Below, in pieces: positions 27,249-38,870 of a DNA stretch of 64,000 nt; positions within the stretch are counted from its first letter, which is position 1, and each line of letters opens with the position of its first letter. A model generated the notes under the pieces. It was not told the DNA's origin, did not search any database, and was given only the letters and a program-made list of their open reading frames with translations. This stretch comes from Chrysomallon squamiferum. Lineage: Eukaryota; Mollusca; Gastropoda; Neomphalida; Peltospiridae. Location: the NCBI GenBank assembly GCA_012295275.1, contig CM022672.1, positions 22,203,128 to 22,267,127 of the forward strand, in the 5' to 3' direction. The translations under genes were made by a program, and so were the position numbers.

Positions 27249-27475
27249 CGAGGATTAATGAACTGAATCCAGATCCGGTTTCGTTGGTCTATAGACTGGA
27301 CAAGGACATAGCGGATCTATTTTAACGAGGATTAATAAGCCGAAACCAGATCCGGTTTCATTTGTCTGCATTTTGAACAAAGGACCCACATAATCTGTTT
27401 TAAGGTGGTTTAATAAACTCAAACCGCATCTGGTTGTATCAGTCTACATATCGGATAAATACGGAGTTAATCTTT
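27249..27475. repeat. 77-bp tandem repeat, three copies
   Basis: Copies start at 27249, 27326 and about 27404. Each reads CGAGGATTAATnAnCnGAA, then CCAGATCCGGTTTC, then TTnGTCTnnA and an AGGACA segment. The third copy is most diverged. Confidence 0.9.
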
Positions 27476-28013
27476 TTCTTTGTCTTCTCCTTTTTAAAAA
27501 AAAAAATCGGGAAGTAATAGATTTTAGAATTCTTGTTATTGTCTTATTAACCCTGCTGAACTGGGTTAAGCAGAAACTAAAGCTAGTATTGAAATATTTG
27601 ATTTGTATTTCAGAGATCATTTGTTTATTACTGTCAAAAATGTTTTCACAGACAAAGACATTAGCTGTCAGGAATAAATTCAGATATTATTATAACAAGG
27701 AATTTGGTATTTGCAGATATATTGACATTTATCTTCTGTCTCTGCGACTATCTATAATTCTAATGTGATATTTTGATTACTGTATATCTATGTCATGGTT
27801 AAACAGTTTCACAGATATTAGGCACAGTAATACGCAGTCCCCGCATCAGCCGATTTTGTCGCCTTCATTGAGTAACAAGCACTATTATCAGAGTTATTTC
27901 GGTAAGAAACACATTATTTAATGGCTATGACTGGTGTTTTATTAAAGTATATACAGTATGCAAATGAATTCCGTTTCATAAAATGAAAAAGGTTTTAGGA
28001 AGGTGCAAAATAG
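27476..28013. other. gene-free stretch
   Basis: Single-copy AT-rich DNA; about 27820-27900 is more balanced. No gene recognised. Confidence 0.75.
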
Positions 28014-28041
28014 TAACAACAACAACAACAACAACAACAAC

Positions 28042-28075
<34 letters not shown>

Positions 28076-28120
28076 GCAATAACTGAAATACTGCAACTAC
28101 TACTACTACTACCACTACGA
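28014..28120. repeat. (AAC)n(AAT)n and ACT tract
   Basis: AAC triplets to about 28042, AAT to 28075, then a short ACT run at 28098-28122. Confidence 0.97.
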
Positions 28121-28718
28121 CTACAAGAAAACAAATGAAATTAAACTGCTTACTTGCATAATAAACATAAGAAAGCTATCAAACGCCATATAATACCCTA
28201 ACTGATATTAGTAAGCCAGCATAAGGATATTTTATTGTAGCACCTTCCCATAAACAGGAAAGCACTTCCTTGCATAAAACAACCATTCAGCACTGGTTAA
28301 AAGAAGCATCGAGAACAACAAAAATAACAGTTGTCATAATAACAGATAATAACAATAATCCTAATAAATATGTAAATATTCCATTAATAGCAATAAATAT
28401 TTATGAGAAGGGAGATTCTTTCTTTGAGGTAAACACAGCAATTTTTTTTTTCCCGGCGACGATAAATCATAAATTATGACAATAAATCAGATCGCTGCTT
28501 AACATCAGCGATGTTCGTATAATCAACCAGCGATTCTTATGTTTATTAGTTATTTTATTATGAACTTCTCTGATATTGTTATTATTATTATTTTGAAAAG
28601 GCTATGATTGATTGTGGTAAAATGAATCGTATGTTTCAGACGAAAAAAAAAAAAAAAAAAAAAAAAATTTACGAAGGTTTGGGGTGTTTTTTTTATTTAT
28701 ATATTTGCTACTACTGCT
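28121..28718. other. gene-free AT-rich stretch
   Basis: Single-copy AT-rich DNA with an A run at 28644-28668. No gene recognised. Confidence 0.75.
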
Positions 28719-28990
28719 AACTCTACCGCTACCACCAGAACCATAACCACTACCACTACTACTACTACTACTATACTACTAGTACTATTTTCTACTACTG
28801 CTACTGCTGCTACTACTACTACTACTATTATTATTGTCGTTATTATTATTTTTGTTTATGTTGGTGTTGTTGTTGTTCTTGTTCTTCTTCTTCTTATTAT
28901 TATTATTATTATTATTATTTCGTTTTTATTTTATTTTACTTCATTTTATTTGTTTTAAATTTAAAATATATGTATATATATACATTTTTT
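28719..28990. repeat. ACT, ATT and GTT/CTT trinucleotide tracts
   Basis: ACT-rich DNA (28708-28825) changes to ATT, GTT, CTT and ATT blocks to about 28920, followed by T-rich and TA-rich DNA. Confidence 0.93.
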
Positions 28991-29409
28991 TTTCCTTTTT
29001 GTTTACTTTCTTGTTTTCAAAATTCTCCTAATTCACAGTTTCGAATAATATTTAAGACAAAATTCAGCTGAAAACATTTTGCAGTACGTCTAACACGAAT
29101 GCTGTCTCCCATCGCAAAGTATCGGGTAATTTTGTGTAAAAATATGGTAACCGAAGTCAGTGTCTGTTTATCCCAACACGAAACATTTGACCTTCCCAGA
29201 TGTCACATTAGTGAGAAAAAGGGGAGTGATAACGTAGTTATTAGATGCTAGAGTGCAGCTACCTTCACGAGTCGTTCTAAGATAACATCAGTGACAGCTC
29301 CAGGAGTTCATGACGTGGGTAGCAGTGTCAGGCGATCTAGAATGTCTTCGATTTAGTGGTGAAAATAGAGTTTGTAATGTTGATATACGGTTACATACAA
29401 AGATTTAGA
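28991..29409. other. gene-free stretch, partly balanced
   Basis: From about 29090 to 29345 the sequence is single-copy and balanced. No gene recognised; possible regulatory island. Confidence 0.55.
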
Positions 29410-29431
29410 CATGCATATAACATACATACGC

Positions 29432-29464
<33 letters not shown>

Positions 29465-29695
29465 CATACATACATATATACATACATACATACATATATA
29501 TACATACATAGATACATACTTACATACATACATATACATATATACATATCTACGTACACACACACTTACAAAAATACATACATATATACATACATTCATA
29601 CATAGTGAGACACCTAGCCCATCCATTCAACACACACACACACACACACGTACACACATACACACTGTTTTCTGTGTGTGTGTGTGTGTTTCGTT
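29410..29695. repeat. ATAC tetranucleotide array with AC/GT flanks
   Basis: ATAC and ATAT tetramers at 29418-29605, then (AC)n at 29631-29650 and (GT)n at 29674-29690. The last two face each other in inverted orientation. Confidence 0.96.
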
Positions 29696-29935
29696 GGTTG
29701 GTGCTTGTTTTTAATAACGAAATTTATCAACATAACTATTTAGCAATTTGTGTATACAGACTATGTTACTAACTCCAAATTTCGAACACTTGTACAAACA
29801 TATAAATAGTCTTAACAGACTACCTCTGAAGATCTGATCCTGTACTGTTCTCTATTCAAAACAGTTACTGTACGATGTTGTACTTCTGTTTTATTTCCAA
29901 GTTTCTTGTTGTATGTATATAAGTATGTGTGCTTA
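29696..29935. other. gene-free unique stretch
   Basis: Single-copy AT-rich sequence, no gene recognised. Confidence 0.75.
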
Positions 29936-30070
29936 GATGTATGTATGTATGTATGTATGTATGTATGTATGTATATATATATATGTATCTATGTATGTTT
30001 GTATGTATGTATGTATATATGTATGGATAGATGAGTGAATTTATGGGTAGATGGATGTATGGAGGTGTAT
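29936..30070. repeat. TATG tetranucleotide array
   Basis: (TATG)n at about 29937-29970, then imperfect TATG/GATG variants. It is the complement of the ATAC array about 400 bases upstream. Confidence 0.95.
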
Positions 30071-30729
30071 ATGTATAAACTATTTGATAAATTTGTTATT
30101 ATTTTTGTTTATGCAGATTAAGCAACAATGAACACATTTAAGAAAAAATTTAAGAAATCGACCGGTTTGTAATCCGGACACTTCCTACAGATACCTACGA
30201 TTTATAGAAATTCTGAATTAATTTTAAGAAGCACACACTTACCTTTACTTTCATGAACGTTCTTTATCCACGGAAAGGTAAATCCAGTACGAAATATAAA
30301 AAGTAGAAAAGTAAATCCATGACACAAAGCAAAGACACTAAACTCATGTTGCTACGTAAATGCTTTGTTCTGACGTAATAACGTATAACCTTTGACCTTA
30401 TACGTAAACATACGAAGTTATTTATTTTTATTTTTTTTTATTATTATTATTTTACGGTTATTATTTAATTTCATTTTTAAAGCAATATTAATATTGATTT
30501 ATTTTTGTTACATATATTATTTATTTATTAATTTTTACCTTTCAGTCTTCGTCACTTTTATTTATTGTAGAAATTATTACGGAAACGAACGATATGGCTA
30601 TAATTAGATTATCATTTACATTTAATGGCTGTTGCAATAATCAGTTTGATGTGGTTTTCTCTTGTTATATACCATTTCTCATTCATTATTGTTAGCATTT
30701 TTTTGTTGTTGTTATATTCTTCTAACCCA
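30071..30729. other. gene-free AT-rich stretch
   Basis: Single-copy DNA, T/A-rich at 30420-30545. No gene recognised. Confidence 0.75.
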
Positions 30730-31090
30730 TAGTACTAACAGTAACAGTAGTACAAGTAATAATAACAGCAATCGAGCAATAGTAGTAGTAGTAGTAGTAA
30801 TAGCAACAACAGCAGCAGAAGTAGTAGTAGTTGTTGTAATGTTTATGCAGATTTTGAGGATGTTTATAGTAATAATGAAGACGTGATCACAACAAATATT
30901 AGAAGTAGTTGTTGTAGTAATTGAATTAGTAGTAGTAGCAGTAGTAGTAATGATTATGATAATGTGAAGGATGATTATAACATTAAAAATGATGGTAATC
31001 ATGACTATGGGGTAGTGATGATTATGGTAACGACGGTAACGACAACAACTAGTGATGATTATGGTAATGACGGCAACGACAACAACAACC
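30730..31090. repeat. AGT-rich tract and a 37-bp duplication
   Basis: AGT/AAC triplets at 30735-30950. A 37-base unit starting GTGATGATTATGGTAA lies at 31015 and again at 31052, with GACGGnAACGACAACAAC at its end. Confidence 0.9.
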
Positions 31091-31149
31091 ATAATTAATA
31101 ACAAGCATCACGGCTAAATAGTCATAACATTTATAACTTCATACCTGAA

Positions 31150-31199
<50 letters not shown>

Positions 31200-31235
31200 C
31201 ACCATCATCATCATCATCATCATCGTCATCATTTT
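31091..31235. repeat. (ATT)n(ATC)n compound microsatellite
   Basis: Pure ATT triplets at 31149-31199 run into ATC triplets to about 31232. Confidence 0.97.
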
Positions 31236-31644
31236 CTTAAAATATTATTCTGTGTGACGCACCTTTTATACCGATCAGATACAAAGCCATATAGGAGTGT
31301 GCTAAGCAAGTCGGTTATAAATCATAACGTAATCTGGTCGAAATATACCTGTTATAATTCGCTCAAATATGCCAGCCACGGTTTCGATTTTCCATTACTG
31401 GAATCCGGCTTTCAAAGGCTTTCTACTGGAAAAACACAGTTTATGCTGAAAAGAAAGTTTTTTATTCTCCAATCAAAGTTTAACCGAGTATTAAGATATT
31501 GTTTGTCAATCCATCGTTCTGGGCTGGACGATATCAACAGAAGAAAAAAAAAAAAACAGATTTTATTTTATTAGAAAATGGCATGCATGAAAGATTGTTA
31601 ATTTTATTATGCATCTGCATTGTATATTATGCGCTTTTGTGTAT
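31236..31644. other. gene-free stretch with one ordinary-composition ORF
   Basis: A 106-codon frame (31254-31574, +) is one of the few long frames not made of repeat, but it begins with GTG; the first ATG is at about 31444. It shows no domain I recognise and runs into an A-rich Lys stretch. I judge it a chance frame. Confidence 0.6.
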
Positions 31645-31646
31645 GG

Positions 31647-31715
<69 letters not shown>

Positions 31716-31760
31716 AATGTTGTTATTATTATTATTATTATTGTTATTATTATTATTAAA
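31645..31760. repeat. (GT)n and (ATT)n microsatellites
   Basis: About 66 bases of pure GT (31647-31712) followed by ATT/GTT triplets (31719-31757). Confidence 0.98.
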
Positions 31761-32520
31761 ATAATACCAGCGCTAATACGAAATTTTTTTTTTGCAAAAA
31801 TTTTTTTGTGTTTCTGTTCCTGCTTATCCAGAAAACCGAGTTGAGAAGTGTTTCAATCTGTATGTGTTAGATACAGTTTCATTCTTTGCGTTTTATTGCT
31901 TATTTTTATAGTTTAGCTACATATTAAGCTGGAAAATCCAGAAATATGGATCATCTCCAATCCCAAATGGTCTAGAACGCGTATTATTTTTATTTTATTT
32001 TTTTATTATTTTGTTCAGATTTTTGTTGCACACTTTACTGCTTGTTACAATCATATTTTCTGTGATCTTTTTTATTTTTTTATTATTATTTATTTTTTCT
32101 GGTTTTTATTTCCTCTTAGAATATGTTGTTTGGAATATATAGATTTTTGTTTTCTGTCGTGACGGAATTTTTTATTTTTTATATTTATTATTATTATTGT
32201 TTTGTTTTTTTTGTTTTGGGGTTTTTTTTACAGTGAGTTTTGTGCGATCAATTTTATTTTTATTTGTTTAGTTATTCTAAGAATATTTTCGGGGATGGGG
32301 AAGTTACTGTTGTTTGGCTTTTTGCTGTTGTTATTTTGTTGTTGCTATTTTTGTTGTTGTTGTTGTTTTAATTTTTGTGACTTTTTTATTATTATCATCA
32401 TCATTATCTCCCTTTTTTTTCTTATTAATTTTTTATATCATTATTTTTTATTATATTCTCCTCTTATTTCTCTTTTTTTTTTTATTTTTTTTTTTTTTTT
32501 TCTTCTTCTTCTTTTCACTT
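31761..32520. repeat. T-rich low-complexity region
   Basis: Long T-rich DNA with ATTT, TTG and TTC variants, densest at 31985-32215 and 32330-32515. Phe/Leu-rich frames reflect this. 31800-31980 is ordinary AT-rich DNA. Confidence 0.8.
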
Positions 32521-32771
32521 TCGCGTGACAAAGACGGAAGCTCCGCTGTGTTTATTAGCTACAAAGAAATATATTTATATTTGGTAAATGCGTTTTGAAG
32601 ACGCAATTATGGTCATTTTAACGCTATAGAATTGCGAGTGGCACTATTGATTCTTGCGGCGGCTGGTGTTTGTGGGGCCCCTCACAGGACGAGAGTTCTT
32701 CAACGCTTGGCGTGTTTGAAGCCAGCAAGCTGAGCAAACCTCTTCCACACAGCTCAATACAGCTGGTTCTC
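32521..32771. other. balanced-composition island
   Basis: About 240 bases of single-copy GC-balanced DNA between T-rich DNA and the 53-bp satellite. It contains GGGGCCCC at about 32694. No ORF of note. Candidate regulatory element. Confidence 0.4.
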
Positions 32772-32975
32772 ACTGCTCGTGTTTTTAGTGTTCCGATCAA
32801 AAACTTAATATTTAGGCTTCTTTTACTGCTCGTGTTTTTAGTGTTCCGATCAAAAACTTAATATTTAGGCTTCTTTTACTGCTCGTGTTTTTAGTGTTCC
32901 GATCAAAAACTTAATATTTAGGCTTCTTTTACTGCTCGTGTTTTTAGTGCTCCGATCAAAAACTTAATATTTAGG
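32772..32975. repeat. 53-bp tandem repeat, 3.85 near-identical copies
   Basis: Copies start at 32772, 32825, 32878 and 32931, exactly 53 bases apart. The unit begins ACTGCTCGTGTTTTTAGTG and contains CCGATCAAAAACTTAATATT. I see one substitution, in copy 4 at about 32950. The period is not a multiple of three. Confidence 0.98.
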
Positions 32976-33420
32976 GATTTCGTGAGTTTCGGATCAATGG
33001 CTTATGACAATGATATTTATAATAAAACTGAATCTTGATACCTTTTCGACATAGCTTACTATAACGATAATTGGTATTTAATGTTCGGGTAATTCAGTGA
33101 GATTATGACAGTAATATTGTATGTTGATGCAATGAATAGGGATAAAGATGATAAAAATATTTTGCAATAAAAACTATTATTTAGGAATTTCGCCAATTTA
33201 CTTCAGTGATAAGAGATAAAGAAAGTAAAAACATTATACTATATAAACTAGTACTTAGGAATTTCATAATTTCAGTTAACTGGGTACGACAGTAACATCT
33301 TGATATAATGAATAGAAATAACGATAGAAAAAAAATATTTTGTTATAAAAACTAGTATTTAAGAATTTCACACAAAACTAAATCATGATACGCTGATTTA
33401 AGGTACTTTTCGCCATAGCT
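32976..33420. repeat. decayed array sharing a TATTTAGGAATTTC motif
   Basis: The motif TATTTAGGAATTTC or close variants occurs at about 32966, 33178, 33252 and 33356, each preceded by ATAAAAACTA-like sequence in the last three. TTTTCGnCATAGCTTACT recurs at about 33044 and 33408. The spacing is irregular (70-210), so this is an old array with indels. Confidence 0.65.
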
Positions 33421-33990
33421 TACTTGAATATATATTTCAACAAACGATTTTTGTTTCTAAAATAAAAATATCCATGGATTATATAATTAAGGGTGCTTTC
33501 TTCGTGCGCACCCGTCTCGTCATCTTCCGCGTACGTTAAATTCCTCAGCAAACCAGTCCAGTAAATCTCCGCAAGTCTTTTAAAGCATGATGCATTTCTC
33601 ATTAATTCGATACCGTCGAAAGATCGCTGGCGTTCATTCTGGCAGCATGAGTCACAGTGACGTCAGCTGGGTAGAATGGGAAGGATGTGACTGTGTTTTA
33701 AAGCTAATTGTTTTCAAATTTAACCATTGTAGGCTTGTGTTGAAGAAACCTCTACAGTTACTCTGTTTGAAGTTTAGCTAGACCGAGAGGTTTTCCGTGA
33801 TCGCAAACCAATTTGTACGTGCGTGTAACTGTGGAGCTGATCAAAGTTACGAAACAGACGTAAGTCTGAAGGTTAACATCGCCGTACTGCTAAATTTGGT
33901 GACGTTAAAGAAACCAGTTGGAGATCAGAAATCTTGTTTTCTTCCGGTTCAATCTCACCGGGATTTCACGATGTTTCTATTTACGGAAAT
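33421..33990. other. balanced island, candidate enhancer
   Basis: Single-copy GC-balanced DNA. It contains adjacent AP-1 and CRE motifs at 33648-33665 (separate entry). The frames here are short or start with GTG and are not recognisable. Confidence 0.45.
33648..33669. promoter_or_regulatory. composite AP-1 / CRE / E-box motif
   Basis: TGAGTCA (33648-33654) is separated by three bases from the perfect palindrome TGACGTCA (33658-33665), which overlaps the E-box CAGCTG (33664-33669). The centres of the two bZIP sites are about 10.5 bases apart, one helical turn, so both face the same side. The motifs are seen directly; activity is inferred. Confidence 0.4.
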
Positions 33991-34412
33991 AAAAGCGCTT
34001 CAGTTTTTTTTTTTTTTTTTTTTTTCTCATTTTCATTCACTGTTATATTTCTTTTCTGTTAAATATATTTATTCTGTTGTTGTTGTTCGTTTTTGTTTCT
34101 TTTTTTTTTTCTTTTTTTTTTTTTTTGTGTTTTGTGTGTGTGTGTGTTTGTTTTTTGTGTTTACTGTGAAGGGGGTTTTGTGTTTTTTGTTATTCTGTTT
34201 TTCTTCTTTCAGTGTTTTCCTCGTTTGCATTAATGATTGTGATGCTTATTATTATCATCATCATCATCATTATTATTATCATTATTAATATTACTATTAT
34301 TATTATAATTATTATCATCATCATCATCATCATCATTATCTTGCTTAGTTTTCATTTCTGTAATTATTATTATTTTTTTTTTTATTTTTTTTTATTTGTT
34401 CGTTGTTGTTTT

Positions 34413-34444
<32 letters not shown>

Positions 34445-34445
34445 T
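33991..34445. repeat. T runs and ATT/ATC trinucleotide tract
   Basis: T runs at 34003-34026, 34098-34126 and 34409-34434; imperfect ATT/ATC triplets at 34240-34345. Confidence 0.93.
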
Positions 34446-35737
34446 TTTCCCAGTAAAACAATGCTTTGAACTAATCTAAAAACTAAAATTAATCAGGCAG
34501 TTTCCACGATTCTTTACCTCTGTGGCCAAATGCATCCCCAAATGGCTACGTTGTTGTTCCGGCAGAGCAGTAATTAAACGTGCAAAAAGATTGAATCTGA
34601 CACCAAAAAAAGAACATTTTTTACATGACCATCACTGGAGACCTTTTATCTGGCATTTAGATCACATGACATTTAAATGTTCGTTTTTATTTTATTTATT
34701 TATTTATTTATTTATTTATTTTTCTCTCGCGGGTTTTCGATAATTGCACTGATTAATATGTGAAATATAGTAAACGACAACAGCAAAGACACCTTAAAGC
34801 GTGTGGAACCTTTCTGTTGCATTTTTGTTTTTCACAGTAAAACAGAATTAGGCTAATATTTCATGATTCAAATCGAAAATGATGATGACCGTGATAGAAA
34901 CGATCATTCGTAATGTTTTGAATGATTACAAAGACGCCCGTAATTTTGACAGTAATGATGATGACCATCATCATCATCATCATCATCATGAAAACAACGC
35001 CAAGGCAGCAATAGCAGTAGAAACATGCTATAAATTGTAGCTGTGACTGCTGTGGATGCTGTTGTGAAGGTAACGTGCTCAAGCTGGAAATAATTTTATT
35101 GTCGTATCATAGAAAAAGTTGTAAGACAAACGGTAAATAAATAAATCAAAAAATGAAATATCTTCAAACAAGAAAGAAATGAAACAAATATTTGAATCAG
35201 TTAAGTCGATATATTTATTAAGTAAATTAAACGAAACTAAACTAATTGGCTACTGACATTTAAAACATGACCTAGGAGAAAAAAAACATGTTTTATAATC
35301 TTTTTGCATTTTTAGGTGCGTGTTTCTGGATCAGAAAATGACTTTAATGTTCAATTTTATAAGACACGTTATTATAACAAATCATGACAACCATAATTTT
35401 TATGTTATTATTTTCTTTTCTTCTTCTTTTTTCTGTTCCATTTCCTAATTATTATGAAGCATATTAAATTAATTTCGGAACTTTGTAATTTTCGTAATTT
35501 TGTAAAATTAAACAGAAAAAATCATTTTAGAGCAAAAACGGCTGTAATAATTATTTTGAATTTAGTTTCAATGCAAATCAATCGACAGTGTTCATCTATT
35601 GTATGTCGACATTTCGTCGATAGTAAAACAAACAACAGAACATATACTGTTTAAAAAATCGACTGTTTTTAAACACCCTGAAGCTATTATAATTACATCA
35701 CAACTCAGTATGTGTTTAGATACATGCGTATGTATAT

Positions 35738-35740
<3 letters not shown>
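34446..35740. other. gene-free stretch
   Basis: Single-copy DNA with (TTTA)n at 34688-34723 and (ATC)n at 34963-34989. 34500-34680 is balanced. The 66-codon frame at 35454-35654 starts with ATG but matches nothing I know. Confidence 0.7.
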
Positions 35741-35774
<34 letters not shown>

Positions 35775-35780
35775 TTTATA

Positions 35781-35817
<37 letters not shown>

Positions 35818-35818
35818 C
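35741..35818. repeat. (TA)n microsatellite
   Basis: TA dinucleotides broken by ATTTTATATATTT near 35770-35785. Confidence 0.97.
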
Positions 35819-36410
35819 CTTAACTTTTCATAATACTGTTTATCATTCCTCTAAGCAATGTCCATATATATATAATCTTCATCTTTAAACACCCACCCAA
35901 ATAATCAACTCTTTATTTATCTTATAAAGCTAGATTATCTATTGCCGTATAAAATACCCAAACAGCAGCCAAATGACCTGCAAACGACTCCTACGGCTGT
36001 TATTTTCACATACAACTCCTCAGTTTAGTGACGATTATAAAGCTAATTTTTTTTGTTTTGTACAGTCCTCTGTATAATGAGTTAATATATATGCGTTTGT
36101 TTTAAAGGTCTTGTTGCTGAATCTGCAGTTGCGTTCTGTCGCACCTATAAAATGAAAAAATGTTAATTGTGTGTGCAGCTGACAAGCTCGTGCGTTTTGT
36201 TTGCAGGATCATACAGTTATTGGATTCCACCGTTCCAGTGGTTTGACAGGTAATACAGGGATAAATTAATGCGCTCGAAAACAATATCTACGTGTACGTC
36301 GTTATTAAAATAATTTGTATGAAGAGCCTTCCCCCGCAGGCTGGATAACAATTGTATTGTTGTTTTAGTCGTTATTTTTATCAGTGGTGTTATGCTGCTG
36401 TTGCTGAGAT
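35819..36410. other. gene-free stretch
   Basis: Single-copy DNA, balanced at about 36100-36350. No gene recognised. Confidence 0.7.
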
Positions 36411-36506
36411 TGTTATTGTTGTGGTGGTGGTGGTGGTTGTTATTGTTGTTGTTGTTGTTGTCGTTATCGTTATCGTTGTTGTTCTTACTGGTATTATCAC
36501 TCTTGC

Positions 36507-36555
<49 letters not shown>

Positions 36556-36560
36556 TATAG
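36411..36560. repeat. GGT/GTT/ATT trinucleotide tract
   Basis: GGT and GTT triplets pass through GTTATC hexamers to pure (ATT)n at 36508-36556. Confidence 0.96.
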
Positions 36561-37650
36561 TTTATTGTTGCTTAATTTGAATAGGTTCACTGCATATTTA
36601 ATTTAAGAATAATAATAAAATAAATAAAGCTGTCTGTTTGACAGGTTATACAAATACTGGGTTATTTGCAGTTAACTGCATACCTGACCCATAGTGAAGT
36701 GGTAATAATAGCATTTCTAAGAAATATATATAGCTTTTATAGCATTTTCATTTCTCTTTAATATTATTTATTTATTTAACGTGATAAATATAATAATATA
36801 TATAATTACGGCATCCTCATTATTATTAATCCTATTTTGCTTTTTAGTGCATTTTAATTGTGGGTTTTGTTGTTGTTGTTGTTGTTGTGTGTGTGTGTGT
36901 GTATGTGTGTCTGTGTATATAGTTTTGTTTTATTTTTTATTATTTTGTTTTATTTTATTGATTATTATTTAACTATATTACAAAATTAAATTCAATATTA
37001 AAACACACGGACATATATATTTAAAATACTGGAACATATCTCGAAGTATTTTCAAAAAATTATTTTATTCCACGTTCAAATATCGTCTTATCAGTAAAAC
37101 TGGACTTTGTTTTTAATTACCTCGCTTCTGGAATAAAATGATTTAACCATTTTACTTTCTTGCTTTGTTTTCAAATGTCACTTTGCCCTAAAGGCCATGG
37201 ATCCAAAACGACGATGATCAAGACATCGTTGTTATAAAAACAAAATCAGAACACTCCTTTATTTATTTTTGTTTTGTTTTTACTAGAATCACAAGTCTTA
37301 ATTGTGTGCATAATTCACAGACAGGGAATAAAATGGTGATATAATTTTTGAAATAAACAGACTGTTAGTATTTGTTGCCAACCAAAGATTTTATGACTGT
37401 CCAAATTTCGTAATAATTATAATTAAGGTGAACTTTAAAATAATCGACAGATTCTGACTGATGGTTATTTGTTATTACTGATAAAGTGGGCTATGTTTCC
37501 TTCAGAACGGTAATTTGTGGTTATTATCGGAATGCCGTTTTAATGCGTCTAAAATTGACATGATTAATTATATAACGTTCAGAGGTTTTGTTTCTGTGTA
37601 ATGAGACTGCAATGTCACGAGACAGTGTAAGTGATACAGATATCTGTAAA
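36561..37650. other. gene-free AT-rich stretch
   Basis: Single-copy AT-rich DNA with a short GTT/GT run at 36868-36912. No gene recognised. Confidence 0.75.
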
Positions 37651-37652
37651 AT

Positions 37653-37689
<37 letters not shown>

Positions 37690-37738
37690 TTCTGTGTGTG
37701 TCTGTGTGTGTAATCAGTTATTAGTTTGGTCGCTATGT

Positions 37739-37803
<65 letters not shown>

Positions 37804-38048
37804 TGTGTGTGTGTGTGTGTGGTTCTCTGTGTGTGTCTGTGTGTGTAATCAGTTGTTAGTTTGGTCGCTATGTACGTGTGTGTGTGTGACTGTGTGAGTG
37901 TGTGTGTGTGTGTGTGTGTTCTGTGTGTGTCTGTGTGTGTAATCAGTTGTTAGTTTGGTCGCTATGTACGTGTGTGCGTGTGTCTGTATGAGTGTGTGTG
38001 TGGCTCTGTGTGTGGCTGTGTGTGTAATCAGTTGTTAGTTTGGTCGCT
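37651..38048. repeat. GT-rich minisatellite with a 33-base unique core, four copies
   Basis: A core of AATCAGTTGTTAGTTTGGTC plus GCTA starts at 37712, 37847, 37941 and 38026. Between cores are variable (GT)n with TCTGTGTGTGTCTGTG blocks, so spacing is 135, 94 and 85. The first core has one change (TTATTAG). The fourth core continues directly into unique DNA. Confidence 0.95.
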
Positions 38049-38355
38049 AATGGATTCTAAATTGAGTCTCAGACATCTAAAACATTTGACTCTTGTCTCG
38101 GCGGGTTACGTAAGCGAAGGTGAACGCGAAACACTAAACGCACTTGACGGCAGTAATGGCGTTTCCCAGCCGCAAATTCAATCACGAGGATTTTGAGTGA
38201 TCTATTGGCAGTGGTGACATTAATTGGAATGGATTTACACATGCTGTATTTGTCCGGCGCCTGGAACCGGTCAGATTAGCAGATCGCATCACTCAGGACT
38301 ACCAGAGACCTCTTTCCTAGTGTGGACATTGAATTAGACTGGTCGTCATCCAAAA
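38049..38355. other. balanced-composition island, candidate enhancer
   Basis: About 300 bases of single-copy balanced DNA. It contains the palindrome TTACGTAA (38106-38113, the PAR-bZIP type of site) and homeodomain-type ATTAATTGG (about 38219). A sharp edge with the GT minisatellite suggests that the repeat grew from the island border. The enhancer role is inferred. Confidence 0.4.
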
Positions 38356-38870
38356 AAAAAAAAAGAAATTATGATGGTGACTAGTCTTAGCTTCAGAAGT
38401 TGTAGTTTATTTATTTAAGTGTAAAGCTGAGATGTCTCTAAGAAAATAAGATAATTTTAGGAAGAAAAAGGTTATCTTTTAATACGAACACTTTCAGCTA
38501 ATATCTCTTCTACACAGTATTTAAATACGGCAATGTCGGAGGCATGTTTACCAATGTCTGCGTTCTTAAGAATTCTGTTGATAATTTCGATCTGTTTTTA
38601 ATTTTCTCGTTGATAAGTTCGTTGACTACCTCTTCTAATACATGTTCCAAATTTAAATTATCTTTATCTATAAAAAAAAAAAAAAAAAAAAATTCGACAA
38701 ATACAAATTGAGCACGAAGGCAACACACTCATTAATCTTTCTCAATCTCTTTTTGAAAAAAAAAAAAAAAGTGTTTTATTCGTCTGTGAATCTTGTAATC
38801 AGCCTCGATCTGATCTTATCTCTTTTTTTTTTTTTTTTTTTTTTATCTCTCATCGTATTCTTGTCAGCAT
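38356..38870. other. gene-free stretch with A and T runs
   Basis: A runs at about 38671-38691 and 38754-38770, T run at 38823-38844, otherwise single-copy. No gene recognised. Confidence 0.75.

Noticed and set aside
31254-31574. 106-codon frame with ordinary composition
   Set aside because: Begins with GTG, not ATG, has no recognised domain and ends in A-rich Lys codons.
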